Positions 9,089 through 18,452 of a stretch of 64,000 bases of DNA are shown piece after piece. Both the position numbers and the translations under genes were made by a program. How positions within the stretch are numbered: position 1 is the stretch's first letter; each line of letters starts with the position of its first letter. The notes below the pieces were generated by a model. The model made no database searches. It was not told where the DNA came from and saw only the letters and a program-made list of their open reading frames with translations. The stretch is from Scytonema sp045865695 (GTDB lineage Bacteria; Cyanobacteriota; Cyanobacteriia; Cyanobacteriales; Nostocaceae), in the NCBI RefSeq assembly GCF_045865695.1, contig NZ_BAACAP010000197.1, positions 1 through 64,000 on the forward strand, written 5' to 3'.

Positions 9089-9628
9089 TTAATGTCTAAT
9101 TTTCAAATTGAGAATATAACTACCAAGTTGAACTTCTCCAGCCCATAATTCGTATTCTATATGTAAATTTTCGGGAAAAGGGTCTCCAATAAGTGTTAGC
9201 TCGCGAGTAAAATTATGCAAGCGAATAGGTTCATTTTTTTCTGATGATTCATTGGGCAACCAATAGCGAGTTCTGCCATAGGCTTCCTGCTGCCAAAAGT
9301 GACGGTAACTCAATCGACCATTCCCTTGTAGGGTCATGATAGCTTGTTCGGGAGCCATTTCCAACCACCATTGTTGGGCATTGTTAGAAGAGTTAGCACC
9401 GTCTTGTTCTAAATTATTTATATTCTCTGAATCTAGAATATTGACAGGTGGTACGCTCAAGAGCAAATGAAATCTATTGCGGTCTTTTTGATAAAGTGTA
9501 GCAGCAGTTTCTACAACGGAAAAAACTGGTAAGTCAACTGACGTAAGCGATAGACAAACGGTTTTACGATATTGAGTTAGCATGGGAGTTATACGACCTC
9601 TTCTATAGGATTGTGACTCCGAAAACAT
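9089..9628 (-). CDS. Conserved-looking hypothetical protein
   Basis: 179 residues, or 164 from the internal ATG at 9583 (MLTQYRKTVCLSLTSVDLPV), which may be the real start because the first 15 residues look unstructured. There is no signal peptide or membrane segment. The sequence is rich in beta-type patterns and aromatic residues (WWLEMAP, RLSYRHFWQQ, YGRTRYWLPN, HIEYELWAGEVQLGSYILNL). I do not recognise the family. Its ATG faces away from the kinase gene at 9891, with 262 bp between them that could hold two divergent promoters. Confidence 0.6.
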   Translation of the reverse strand: MFSESQSYRRGRITPMLTQYRKTVCLSLTSVDLPVFSVVETAATLYQKDRNRFHLLLSVPPVNILDSENINNLEQDGANSSNNAQQWWLEMAPEQAIMTLQGNGRLSYRHFWQQEAYGRTRYWLPNESSEKNEPIRLHNFTRELTLIGDPFPENLHIEYELWAGEVQLGSYILNLKIRH

Positions 9629-9890
9629 CCTCTGACATTATATAGGTAGCTTCTAAGGCAACTTATGCAATCGGCGTAAGGTGTTAACTAGTAAATTTTT
9701 AGAATAGTGGGTATAGTATAACTAACTATAATACAAATTGTTGAATACCTAAATATTTTTTATAAAAAATGATACAATCGTTCACGAAATTTTCAATCTT
9801 GAGTGTGTATAAAGAGTAACTTAGAGAAAAGAATCTATAGCCTTAAAGGTTCTTCAAAGCAAGATAAACTCACCTAACAGCGATGCCGTA

Positions 9891-11033
9891 ATGTTACAAG
9901 AAATTAACCCCGGAACTTTAATCAACAATCGCTACCAAGTCCAGAAAGTTTTAGGACAGGGAGGTTTTGGCAGAACTTACTTAGCATTCGACATTCAGCG
10001 TTTTGGTGAATCTTGCGTTATTAAAGAATTTGTTCCAGAAAATACAAAAGAAGATTTAGTTCGTAAATCCCGTGAGTTATTTGAGCGGGAAGCTAAAATT
10101 TTGTACCAAATTAACCATCCCCAAATCCCCAAGTTTCTAGCTTGGTTAACTGAGGAAGATCGGCTCTTTATTGTGCAGGAGTACATTCGAGGTAAAACCT
10201 ACTCCGAACTCTTGTACGAACGTCTTTCTCAGCAAAAAGTCCCATTTTCTGAAGTTGAGGTTGTTCAGTGGTTGCAGGATTTATTGCCAGTGCTGACACA
10301 CATCCACCTGCAAAATATTATTCACCGAGACATTTCATTAGATAATGTCATGTTCTCTAATACACAATCCAAACCTGTACTGATTGATTTTGGAGTGGTT
10401 AAAGAGAAATTCACTGCAATTTTTTCTACAATCGAGCAAAATGCTTCTCCCTTTGCTCGAGGTTCAATAGTGGGGAAAGTAGGTTATTCTCCACCAGAGC
10501 AGATTTATATGGGACAATGCTATCCCTGTAGCGATATTTATGCTTTGGGAGTGAGTGCGCTTGTTCTTCTAACAGGAAAAATGCCAAATTTATTAATAGA
10601 TTATTTGACACTGAAGTGGCAATGGCGTTCCCATACCAGTGTTAGCGAGCCATTAGGCAATATACTGGATAAAATGCTAGCAGAGCAACCAGCACAACGA
10701 TATCAGTCAGCTAATGAAGTCTTTTCTGCACTCCAATCAATTGCATTGGGGTACGATATGAGAACTGAGCCTCCCCAAACTTTAGAAATTCCTACGACTC
10801 TAGAATTGAAAAGAGAAACTTCTAAAATAACTTCTATTAATCCAGAGTTTTTAGAACTTTGCTGTCAAGAACTTACCCGTTCTGTAGGACCATTTGCTAA
10901 TCTTCTTCTTGAAGAGACTTTAACTCGATTCCCTAACATAACACCTAGTCAGCTTGTAGAAGCTTTGATGGCAGAAATTCCTTACCCACAAAGAGCAGAA
11001 GAATTTAGAAAGCGGATGAAACTAATCAATTAA
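9891..11033 (+). CDS. Ser/Thr protein kinase with C-terminal cyanobacterial domain
   Basis: 380 residues. A complete PknB-type kinase domain (about 16-285) has a glycine loop GQGGFGRTYLA, VAIK-type lysine VIKEFV, catalytic loop HRDISLDN (the usual KP is replaced by SL, as in many cyanobacterial kinases), DFGVVK, and SPPEQ as the APE motif. After a linker comes a 60-residue helical domain (LELCCQELTRSVGPFANLLL through PYPQRAEEFRKRM) that I recall from several cyanobacterial kinases and FHA proteins, probably for protein-protein contact. There is no membrane segment, so it should be cytosolic. Targets are unknown. Confidence 0.88.
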   Translation: MLQEINPGTLINNRYQVQKVLGQGGFGRTYLAFDIQRFGESCVIKEFVPENTKEDLVRKSRELFEREAKILYQINHPQIPKFLAWLTEEDRLFIVQEYIRGKTYSELLYERLSQQKVPFSEVEVVQWLQDLLPVLTHIHLQNIIHRDISLDNVMFSNTQSKPVLIDFGVVKEKFTAIFSTIEQNASPFARGSIVGKVGYSPPEQIYMGQCYPCSDIYALGVSALVLLTGKMPNLLIDYLTLKWQWRSHTSVSEPLGNILDKMLAEQPAQRYQSANEVFSALQSIALGYDMRTEPPQTLEIPTTLELKRETSKITSINPEFLELCCQELTRSVGPFANLLLEETLTRFPNITPSQLVEALMAEIPYPQRAEEFRKRMKLIN

Positions 11034-11128
11034 GACAGAAGACAGAAGGTAGAAGGTGTAAACGTTGGTGACAGAGGCTTGACGTTTATTGTACTGAGTG
11101 GAGAGTTCAAAAATCTTTGACACAAACT

Positions 11129-11292
11129 AGGGATGTCCAAAAAATAAATTATCCATCTTGTGGGACGGGCTTCTAGCCTGTTCTTTATTAGTGACGGGCT
11201 AGAAGCCCGTACCACAAGAGAAAGTTAGCCCGTACCACAAGAGAAAGTTAGCCCGTACCACAAGAGAAAGTTGGTTATTTTTTTATTTCATA
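11129..11292. mobile_element. MITE-like element B, copy 1, with a 23-bp triplication
   Basis: Begins AGGGATGTCCAAAAAATAAATT and ends in GGTTATTTTTTTATTTC. It holds GACGGGCTTCTAGCC and the inverted GGGCTAGAAGCCCGTACC. The unit AGCCCGTACCACAAGAGAAAGTT occurs three times in exact tandem (11204-11226, 11227-11249, 11250-11272). The same element in the other orientation lies at 16817-16941, and a larger derivative at 21925-22150. Confidence 0.75.
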
Positions 11293-11329
11293 GTTGAAAG
11301 ACTTATTGGGTGAGCAAGGTACTGATAAA

Positions 11330-12862
11330 TTATCTGGGTCTTCCTACTGTTGTCATATATAAAACTGCTTCATCGCTAGGAATACCTAAAAGTTCATTGA
11401 CTCGATCGTCGAAAAAGCCACCAATACCACTTACACCTAAATTAAGGCGAATTGCTGCTAAATTCAACCTTTGACCTAAATGACCAGCATCCATGTGTAG
11501 GTATCGATAAACGCGATCGCCATATTGAGCAACTGCGGACTTTAAATCAGCCGTATGAAAAATCATAGCTGCTGCATCTCGCCCTAACTCTTGTCCTAAG
11601 CAGAGAAAATGGAGTTCTCTTCTAAAGTTTTTAAAGCGAATTTGTCGTAATTCTTGTGCTAATGGTGCGTAATAGTAACAGCCTGTTTCCAAACCTTTGA
11701 CCCCGGATACCGCAATAAATGTTTCTATTAAATTGAGGTCAAAGTAATCTGTCGAACTATCAAAACCTTGGTAAATGTAACTTTCGGGTTGATAAGTAAA
11801 ATCTAGTAAAGCTTTCAGTTCCTCAAAAGTTAAATCTTCACCACTGTAAGCGCGGGTAGATCGTCTCTTAAGAATCGTCACTTCTAACCCCTCTAGCTTT
11901 TCTCCCCAATCAATCGGCAGGCTTGCAGTAGAAATTTTTTCGCAGAAGGGAAAGTTGTATTTGTCTTCTAAAGACTTTTCTTGCTTGACTGTTGGTAAAT
12001 TGAGCTTACCAGTTGTGCCCGGTTTGATTTGTGTGGCGCGATGAAAGTATTTTAGCAGTTCTCCATCAGGAATGTGAGGAAAATTCGTCTCCGTGGCAGA
12101 AGGTAAAGTCGTGCGCCCTGTGGGTAAGTTCTGTTTGATATCCAGTAAATCTGCCAGGGGAAGAACTGCGATCGCGCCTTCCTGTAACGTATCAATATAA
12201 AGCAGTTCGTTTACTTGTTCGTCAATAAAACCGCCGATAGAGTGGGGACGATAATCAGTAATTGCCCCAGCTAACTCGATATTGCCCAACAGATGCCCTG
12301 CATCCAAAAAAATCCGTCGGTAAGCCCTGTCTTCATAACGCCATGCCGAACGATGGAAAATTGCAGTGATGACAATCGCTAGTTGAGTTGCTTCCAAAGC
12401 CGTATGCCAAAAACAAGCTTCCTGCAACTTTTGCCAAACATCACTTTCCCAATAATGCATTAAGGAATGAGTTCGGCACTGATAATTATACAGCCCTGGA
12501 GGCAACAAAGGTGTGCCACGAGAAACTACGTACATCTCCGCAGGATACAAACCACCAGCACTAGGTGCAGCACGAAGATACACTGCACTTCCCATAGAAG
12601 GCATTCTAGCCGTTAACCCGTAACTACAAAATAGTAATCGGGCAAGCCTCTGCCACCACTGACTCTCTGGATTACCAGCAAATGCCTCTGGCTTTTCTTG
12701 GATGTAAGGCTTGAGGTCAAAAACAGAACCAATTTTATACTCTTTAAATGGTACTGGTTGCTGAGACCAATCCAACTCCTTATTTTTAGTGGTAATGGTC
12801 TGAGGGTCATACTTAGTACGTTCGTGGTAGTGCTGAGCAATGGATTGGCGTAATTCCGGCAT
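11330..12862 (-). CDS. SagB/ThcOx-type FMN dehydrogenase, two nitroreductase domains
   Basis: 510 residues made of two nitroreductase-fold halves. The first (about 60-245) has RAAPSAGGLYPAEMYVV, ARMPSMGSAVYLR and DAGHLLGNIELAG. The second (about 320-510) has KRRSTRAYSGEDLTFEELKA and MDAGHLGQRLNLAA, ending GGFFDDRVNELLGIPSDEAV. The repeated DAGHLLGN/DAGHLGQR and GGFIDEQVNELL/GGFFDDRVNELL pairs show an internal duplication. SagB/McbC relatives oxidise azolines to azoles in peptide natural products. Stand-alone duplicated forms are common in cyanobacteria with unknown substrates. No cyclodehydratase or precursor peptide is nearby, so an RiPP role is not supported here. Confidence 0.85.
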   Translation of the reverse strand: MPELRQSIAQHYHERTKYDPQTITTKNKELDWSQQPVPFKEYKIGSVFDLKPYIQEKPEAFAGNPESQWWQRLARLLFCSYGLTARMPSMGSAVYLRAAPSAGGLYPAEMYVVSRGTPLLPPGLYNYQCRTHSLMHYWESDVWQKLQEACFWHTALEATQLAIVITAIFHRSAWRYEDRAYRRIFLDAGHLLGNIELAGAITDYRPHSIGGFIDEQVNELLYIDTLQEGAIAVLPLADLLDIKQNLPTGRTTLPSATETNFPHIPDGELLKYFHRATQIKPGTTGKLNLPTVKQEKSLEDKYNFPFCEKISTASLPIDWGEKLEGLEVTILKRRSTRAYSGEDLTFEELKALLDFTYQPESYIYQGFDSSTDYFDLNLIETFIAVSGVKGLETGCYYYAPLAQELRQIRFKNFRRELHFLCLGQELGRDAAAMIFHTADLKSAVAQYGDRVYRYLHMDAGHLGQRLNLAAIRLNLGVSGIGGFFDDRVNELLGIPSDEAVLYMTTVGRPR

Positions 12863-13130
12863 AAGATGTATAAATATGCTTCTGATACATATCTTGGCAT
12901 TCTAGAGGCTCATCATTTAGTCTTAATAAGTACAAATGAGGAGCGAAGAGGGAAGGTAACAAGAAAATAATCGACTCAAAGAACAATTAGGAGAGATTTT
13001 TTAATTTTTTATTAAAAATGTTAGCTGCACAATAACTAATTTCAATTTTTAATTTTCAATTTACTATTTGTCTCTCCTGTATTCATTATCCTAGATCTGA
13101 CTGAGAAGAGTCTGGTGTCCGTACCAAACG

Positions 13131-13375
13131 TTAAGAATTGCGCCTCCAGCGAGTTAAACCATAGCCCGCAGCTACCAGAACCAACAAATAGGGGCTGTAT
13201 ACAAGCAACCAGATACCCAATTTTAGCAACCCAAAGGCATCGCTTGTTCAATTGTCGTTGCAGGTATGGCTGTCTCAATCGCTTCTAGCAAATCGCTACT
13301 TTGTATCGTTGGAGACAACAGTGAGAAATCTTTGAGATGTAGTACAGTCAATTTCTCAGCTTGATAATAATTCTT
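13131..13375 (-). pseudogene. Frameshifted relic of a membrane-anchored protein C-terminus
   Basis: The minus strand reads HLKDFSLLSPTIQSSDLLEA and on to EQAMPLG in one frame. It then shifts into a second frame with a hydrophobic segment (AFGLLKLGIWLLVYSPYLLV) and a positively charged tail GLTRWRRNS before TAA at 13131. The parts join smoothly only if a frameshift near 13240 is allowed. No N-terminal portion remains. The pattern (transmembrane helix plus RWRR tail) resembles DUF4349-like membrane proteins, but this is tentative. Confidence 0.4.
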
Positions 13376-13483
13376 AATTTACATAAATTTTAGGCTTAAC
13401 TGAATTGTATTAAGCTAAAATTAAGGGGTCTAAATTTGATTTCAGCAGCTTTAAAACTTTTTTTAAGATCAATTGAGCTAATA

Positions 13484-14761
13484 ATGATTAAACCGTTGAT
13501 AGTTAGTAGTTATGACCCTATAGGAGGAGCGGGTGCTTCACGTTCAGCCTACAGGCTTCATCAGGGATTTCTGAAGCTGGGAATCGACTCCAAGATGCTT
13601 GTTCAAGATAAGCGCATGGATGACCCAACTATAGTTAGTGCCTCTAATCCATTAGCTCAAAAATTGTGGAAATTTCGCCCTGTATTAGATGGTTTACCAT
13701 TAAAACTCTATCCCAACAGGCAAAAGGGTGCTGTACTTTTTTCCATCCAATGGCTTCCCGATATTATCAATTCACAAATTGTGAAGTTTCAACCAGATAT
13801 TATTAACTTAAGATGGGTATGTGAGGGATTTCTCCCAATAGAAGCACTATCAAAAATTCAGAAGCCTATTGTTTGGACTCTCAACGATATGTGGTCGTTT
13901 ACAGGCGGATGTTATTATTCTGAAGGGTGCGAGCAATATAAAAAATCTTGTGGGAATTGTCCCATACTTGGTAGCAAGCATAGCTGGGATTTATCTCGGT
14001 TGACTTGGCAGCGTAAAGCTAAAGCATGGAACAATCTCAAATTTACTCTCGTTGCTCCTAGTAACTGGATTGCAGAACGTGCTAGAGCCAGTTCGCTATT
14101 TTCTAACAAGGATATTAGGGTTATTTTTAATGGTTTAGACATTGATAAGTATAAACCAACTGAGCGTGAAAAAGCAAGAAAGTTACTGAATCTACCCCAA
14201 GATAAACAACTCATTCTCTTTGGAGCAATTAATGCAATTAGCGATCCTAGAAAAGGATTTCATCTACTACAAGCAGCGTTACAAAAACTCAGTAAATTGC
14301 AGTGGAAAGACAAGATAGAGTTAATTGTTTTTGGTGCAGCCAAACCAAGTCATCCAGTTGATTTAGGTTTCCCGGTACATTATTTAGGTAAAGTTAATGA
14401 TGAAATAAAGCTTGCACTTCTATATAGTGCTGCGGATGTGATGATTGTGCCATCAACTGAAGAAGTTTTTGGACAGACTGCTAGTGAGTCTTTAGCCTGC
14501 AGTACACCAGTAGTGTGTTTTGATTCAACTGGTCTTAAAGATCTTGTCGATCACCAAAACAATGGGTATCGAGCAAAATACTTGAGTTATGAAGACTTGG
14601 CAAATGGAATTGTTTGGGTAATTGAAAACAAACAGCGACATCAACAACTGTGCCAGAATGCTCGCCAGAAAGCTGAACAAGAATTTAATATTGAAATACA
14701 GACACGTCGTTATTTATCTGTATTTGAAGAATTACTTGAATCAGGGATTTCCAAGAAATAA
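13484..14761 (+). CDS. GT4-family glycosyltransferase
   Basis: From the ATG at 13484 the protein is 425 residues (MIKPLIVSSYDPIGGAGASR). A TTG at 13436 would add 16 residues, but the GT-B fold begins at the ATG, so I prefer it. The N-terminal Rossmann half has the glycine-rich donor loop GGAGASRSAYRLHQGF and NLRWVCEGFLPIEAL. WTLNDMWSFTGGCYYSEGC with nearby cysteines is typical of colanic-acid WcaC-like GT4 enzymes. The C-terminal half has DPRKGFHLLQAAL and PSTEEVFGQTASESLACSTP, the E-x7-E region that binds the nucleotide sugar. It probably acts in exopolysaccharide or lipopolysaccharide assembly. No other sugar genes are beside it. Confidence 0.85.
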   Translation: MIKPLIVSSYDPIGGAGASRSAYRLHQGFLKLGIDSKMLVQDKRMDDPTIVSASNPLAQKLWKFRPVLDGLPLKLYPNRQKGAVLFSIQWLPDIINSQIVKFQPDIINLRWVCEGFLPIEALSKIQKPIVWTLNDMWSFTGGCYYSEGCEQYKKSCGNCPILGSKHSWDLSRLTWQRKAKAWNNLKFTLVAPSNWIAERARASSLFSNKDIRVIFNGLDIDKYKPTEREKARKLLNLPQDKQLILFGAINAISDPRKGFHLLQAALQKLSKLQWKDKIELIVFGAAKPSHPVDLGFPVHYLGKVNDEIKLALLYSAADVMIVPSTEEVFGQTASESLACSTPVVCFDSTGLKDLVDHQNNGYRAKYLSYEDLANGIVWVIENKQRHQQLCQNARQKAEQEFNIEIQTRRYLSVFEELLESGISKK

Positions 14762-14885
14762 ATGATTGGGGATTGGATAGCGTGATGATTTAAGGGGGAT
14801 TATCTGTCGCCAACATTTAAGACTCACTCTCGCTAACATTAGCTATTATCTCAAGTGAATAACACTGAAATCTAGAGCGAGAAAC

Positions 14886-15752
14886 ATGGAAACAAAACAG
14901 CTAGGAAAAACAGGTGTATCTGTCAGTGCGATTGGTTTGGGGGCTATGCCAATGTCAATCAGCAGTCGTCCTCCAGAGGCAGAGTCGATAGAAGTTATCC
15001 ACCGCGCCTTGGATTTGGGTGTTACGTTCATTGATACGGCTGACTCTTACTGTAAAGACGAATCAGACAAGCACCACAGCGAACGATTGCTTCACAAAGC
15101 ATTACAAACTTATAAAGGCAATGGCGTTATCATTGCAACCAAAGGCGGTTTGATGCGTCCTAACGGCAACTGGACTCGCAATGGAGACCCCAAACACTTA
15201 GAGGAAACTATCCGTATCAGCTTTGAGGCATTGGGAGGAGAAAAACCCATTGATGTTTGGCAATACCACGCCCCCGATCCAAATTACACCATTGAGGAAT
15301 CTCTTGCACCAGCAAAAAAAGCGGTGGAGGCTGGGATAATTCGGTTTGTAGGAGTCTCCAACTTTTCTGTCGAACAAATCAAGCGGGCGCAGGATATAGT
15401 TGATGTTGTCTCCGTCCAAAACCAATACAATCCTTGGTATCGTCAACCAGAGTTTGATGGAGTTCTAGAGTATTGCGAACAAGAAAGCTTGACATTTTTA
15501 CCTTGGAGTCCCTTTGGAGGTAGCCGCCGTCACCAGGGATTAACCGATTTTCCCACAATTGCCAAATTAGCAAAAGAAAAAAGTGTATCGGTTTACGGTA
15601 TCGTTTTAGCTTGGCTGCGTTCCAAGTCATCTTGTATTTTACCAATTCCCGGTGCTAGCAAGGTTTCCAGCATTGAAGATACAGTTCGTGCTGTGGATGT
15701 AAAATTATCTGATGATGAAGTTCAAAGAATAGATCGAGAAACGGCATCATAA
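14886..15752 (+). CDS. Aldo/keto reductase
   Basis: 288 residues forming a TIM-barrel NADP(H)-dependent oxidoreductase. The catalytic tetrad is visible: Asp in FIDTAD, Tyr in TADSY, Lys in IATKGG and His in VWQYHAPD. The cofactor end shows LPIPGASKVSSIEDTVRA, the usual NADPH-phosphate site. The start MKQ-like METKQLGKTGVSVSAIGLG is classical for the family. It lies 59 bp upstream of ilvC on the same strand and may be co-transcribed, although no pathway link is known. The substrate cannot be predicted. Confidence 0.9.
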   Translation: METKQLGKTGVSVSAIGLGAMPMSISSRPPEAESIEVIHRALDLGVTFIDTADSYCKDESDKHHSERLLHKALQTYKGNGVIIATKGGLMRPNGNWTRNGDPKHLEETIRISFEALGGEKPIDVWQYHAPDPNYTIEESLAPAKKAVEAGIIRFVGVSNFSVEQIKRAQDIVDVVSVQNQYNPWYRQPEFDGVLEYCEQESLTFLPWSPFGGSRRHQGLTDFPTIAKLAKEKSVSVYGIVLAWLRSKSSCILPIPGASKVSSIEDTVRAVDVKLSDDEVQRIDRETAS

Positions 15753-15811
15753 TCCGGTAAAATAACAAGTTTGCAATGAAGATGATGCTTGCTGACTGGA
15801 GAAGTTAATTT

Positions 15812-16807
15812 ATGGCCCGGATGTACTACGACGAAGATGCGAATTTAGACCTTTTGGCAGGAAAAACTATCGCTATTATTGGATATGGTTCCCAAGGTCA
15901 TGCCCACGCCCTGAATCTCAAAGATAGCGGTCTGAATGTAATTGTTGGACTATATCCGGGTAGTAAGTCAGTGGCAAAAGCTGAAGCTGCTGGATTGACT
16001 GTCAAGAATGTTGCTGATGCTGCTAAAGCTGCTGACTTAATTATGATTCTGTTACCAGATGAGGTGCAAAAAACTATTTACAAAGAAGAGATTGAACCTC
16101 ATTTGGAAGAAGGTAACGTTTTATTATTTGCTCACGGTTTTAACATTCACTTTGGTCAAGTTGTGCCACCTCCCACTGTAGATGTCGTAATGGTTGCACC
16201 TAAAGGACCAGGACATTTGGTACGTCGAACCTACGAACAAGGACAAGGTGTACCGGCTTTGTTTGCCATATATCAAAATGCTAGCGGTCAAGCACGCGAT
16301 CGCGCCATGGCATATGCTAAAGGTATTGGTGGAACTCGTGCGGGAATTCTAGAAACAACTTTCCGCGAAGAAACCGAAACCGATTTGTTTGGCGAACAAA
16401 CAGTCCTGTGCGGTGGGTTATGCGCCCTTATCAAAGCTGGTTTTGAAACTTTAGTGGAAGCAGGATATCAGCCAGAGTTAGCTTACTTTGAATGTCTCCA
16501 TGAAGTCAAATTGATTGTTGACTTAATTGTAGAAGGCGGCTTAGCTAAAATGCGCGATAGCATTTCTAACACTGCTGAATATGGAGATTACACTCGCGGA
16601 CCTCGGATTGTGAACGATCAAACTAAAGCAGAAATGCGACGCATTCTTCAAGAAATTCAATCCGGTCAATTTGCACGAGAATTTGTTCTAGAAAACCAAG
16701 CTGGTAAACCCGGATTTACCTCCATGCGCCGTCAAGAAGCCGAACATCCCGTTGAAGATGTTGGCAAAGATTTGCGTGCCATGTTTAGCTGGTTGAAAAA
16801 AGGATAA
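15812..16807 (+). CDS. ilvC: Ketol-acid reductoisomerase
   Basis: 331 residues, the normal class I length. It catalyses the isomerisation and NADPH-dependent reduction of acetolactate or acetohydroxybutyrate, the second common step of valine, leucine and isoleucine synthesis. The N-terminal Rossmann domain has GYGSQGHAHALNLKDSG; APKGPGHLVRRTYEQG and the Mg-binding EETETDLFGEQTVLCGG and ECLHEVKLIVDL motifs follow. A GGAGAAG ribosome site lies 8 bases before the ATG. The stop is followed almost at once by a MITE-like element, so no ordinary terminator was found. Confidence 0.97.
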   Translation: MARMYYDEDANLDLLAGKTIAIIGYGSQGHAHALNLKDSGLNVIVGLYPGSKSVAKAEAAGLTVKNVADAAKAADLIMILLPDEVQKTIYKEEIEPHLEEGNVLLFAHGFNIHFGQVVPPPTVDVVMVAPKGPGHLVRRTYEQGQGVPALFAIYQNASGQARDRAMAYAKGIGGTRAGILETTFREETETDLFGEQTVLCGGLCALIKAGFETLVEAGYQPELAYFECLHEVKLIVDLIVEGGLAKMRDSISNTAEYGDYTRGPRIVNDQTKAEMRRILQEIQSGQFAREFVLENQAGKPGFTSMRRQEAEHPVEDVGKDLRAMFSWLKKG

Positions 16808-16816
16808 AATTCTGTA

Positions 16817-16941
16817 AGGGACTTCCAAATAAAAAAATAACCAACTTTCTCTTGTGGTACGGGCTTCTAGCCCGTCACCAACAAAGAACGGGCGAGGACG
16901 CCCGTCCCACAAGATGGATAATTTATTTCTTGGATATCTTT
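16817..16941. mobile_element. MITE-like element B, copy 2
   Basis: Starts AGGGACTTCCAAATAAAAAAA and ends ATAATTTATTTCTTGGATATC, imperfect inverted ends. The interior has CTTGTGGTACGGGCTTCTAGCCCGT and GGGCGAGGACGCCCGTCCCACAAG hairpins. It is the same family as 11129-11292, in reverse orientation. It sits 10 bp after the ilvC stop. Confidence 0.75.
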
Positions 16942-17105
16942 AAAGAAATAGAAAATTTCCGTATTTTGTTCGTAGCTATGCTTTAGCGCTAAAGCGCAAC
17001 TACAAACCAATAGATATGATTTGTGTCGGCTTACTTTCTAGCGCTATCATGCTGATGAAGCATACGTTAGATCGGTCCCGTTACTGCGAGGAGGATGATT
17101 CCAAG

Positions 17106-17393
17106 ATGACACAAACTTTACGGAAACTAGTAACCTTTGAAGAATTTGTTCAGTGGAAACCGGACGGTGGACGTTACGAACTACATGATGGAGTAATTGT
17201 TGAAATGACGCAGCCAACAGGGGATCATGAAGAAGTCACGGGGTCTTTGGTGACAAAGCTAGCTATCGAATACGGAAGGTTGCAGCTACCCTACTTCATA
17301 CCCAAGACTGCATTAGTTAAACCACCGGAAAACGAATCAGGCTATTCGCCAGATGTGGTGATACTAAATGAACCGCAAAGACGCGAAGAGTAA
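17106..17393 (+). pseudogene. Truncated Uma2-family nuclease
   Basis: From ATG 17106 the sequence follows the Uma2 (DUF820) family: VTFEEFVQWKPDGGRYELHD, GVIVEMTQPTGDHEEV, and YSPDVVILNEPQ. It then stops at 96 codons, before the usual second half that holds the remaining catalytic residues. The intact relative at 31037-31681 has 214 residues and aligns well (VTFDEFIEWYPE, YELHNGIIVEMPKPTG, YEPDVIVLDKQQ). An open extension upstream to 17016 looks non-coding. It is a 3'-truncated copy. Confidence 0.75.
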
Positions 17394-17532
17394 GGGAGTA
17401 AGAGGACAAGAAGTTCGGTAGTCTTATAGCGGGAAGGGAGTAATCACATACTTGTACTAGCTTGAGTCAATTATAGGACAAGTAGGTTGTTTGAGTTTGC
17501 CGATGAACTCCCCACCACCTAATGCATCATAA

Positions 17533-17793
17533 TCAACTTTCATCACGATACGCTTTACTACGATGACTAACTTTGACAATATTTACTAAGCAAATATTAT
17601 CTTGTATCTGGTAAATAACTCGATAATCTCCTACTCGAATACGATACAAATCATTCTCTAACTTTTTTACCCCGTTTGGGCGAGGTTCTATTGCTAATTC
17701 ATCAATATCAGTTTGTATGCGTTCTTGAAGGTCTAATGGGAGTTTTTTGAACTGTTTTAATGCTCCTTTTGAGAAGATAACTTGATAATTCAC
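17533..17793 (-). CDS. RelE/ParE-family toxin
   Basis: 86 residues with the RelE-type pattern FSKGALKQFKKLPLDLQERI, PRPNGVKKLENDLYRIRVGD, YRVIYQIQD and VNIVKVSHRSKAYRD. The terminal SHRSKAYRD carries the His/Arg/Tyr residues expected for ribosome-dependent mRNA cleavage in RelE relatives. It is preceded by the antitoxin gene with a 4-bp overlap, the standard coupled toxin-antitoxin layout with antitoxin first. Confidence 0.88.
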   Translation of the reverse strand: MNYQVIFSKGALKQFKKLPLDLQERIQTDIDELAIEPRPNGVKKLENDLYRIRVGDYRVIYQIQDNICLVNIVKVSHRSKAYRDES

Positions 17794-18005
17794 GCCACGT
17801 GTTTTTTCTTATCTGACCACGGTATACCACCATTTATTTTCAAATCTTCTAATTCAGCACGAGCGTCTCTAATGTCTTCTTCATCCTCTTCATCATCAAT
17901 TTTCTTTAATAATGCGAGAATTTCATCTAACGTACTGTCATAAGCGCTATGTAAAAGTACGTTGATATCCTTGATTATCTCTTCTCTCTCGCGTTTCGTT
18001 TTCAT
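17790..18005 (-). CDS. Antitoxin partner of RelE-type toxin
   Basis: 71 residues, acidic and helical (KTKREREEIIKDINVLLHSA, then a DDEEDEEDIRDARAELEDL stretch), with no obvious DNA-binding fold. Its stop overlaps the toxin start (17790-17793). Position, size and acidity identify it as the antitoxin. It resembles the unclassified antitoxins beside cyanobacterial RelE toxins. The IPWSDKKK tail probably docks on the toxin (inference). Confidence 0.8.
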   Translation of the reverse strand: MKTKREREEIIKDINVLLHSAYDSTLDEILALLKKIDDEEDEEDIRDARAELEDLKINGGIPWSDKKKHVA

Positions 18006-18452
18006 TTTTAAACCTCGTTTAATTACTACTTATGTTGGTTGCTAAGCAAAGTAAAGTGCTTTCTCCCAAAGTTCTCGCGAAGCCTAACAACTTTCTTTAA
18101 TTAAAGCGCATTTAACCAAAGCAATGAGCATTCTTATTGCGTCAGTTGGATAATTGGGCGTGAAGTTCTAGAGGACACGGAAAAAAGTTAAGGTACTCAT
18201 GTGGACAAGAAATTGTTTATATAGCCGATATCGTAAACGCTATCTCAAGCAAAAGCTCTAACTTCTGTACCAAGATATTAAGTATGCTCATCAATAATTA
18301 TACAATATAGAGTGACTGTGAATGTGTAATGTAGAAGTTCCTGAATTACAGGCTAAGCTTGCCCAATTGCTCTGTCAAGTGTTGTCCAACAGAAGAAGTG
18401 ATGAATTCTCAAGCAGGCACTCTTATTGACCGTATAGTGCTGCGCGATCGCT

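Noticed and set aside
11204..11272. Three exact 23-bp tandem repeats, considered as CRISPR
   Set aside because: The copies abut with no spacers between them and are part of a MITE-like element.
11330..12862. RiPP azole biosynthesis cluster around the SagB-like gene
   Set aside because: No YcaO or cyclodehydratase, precursor peptide or transporter adjoining; only the dehydrogenase is present.
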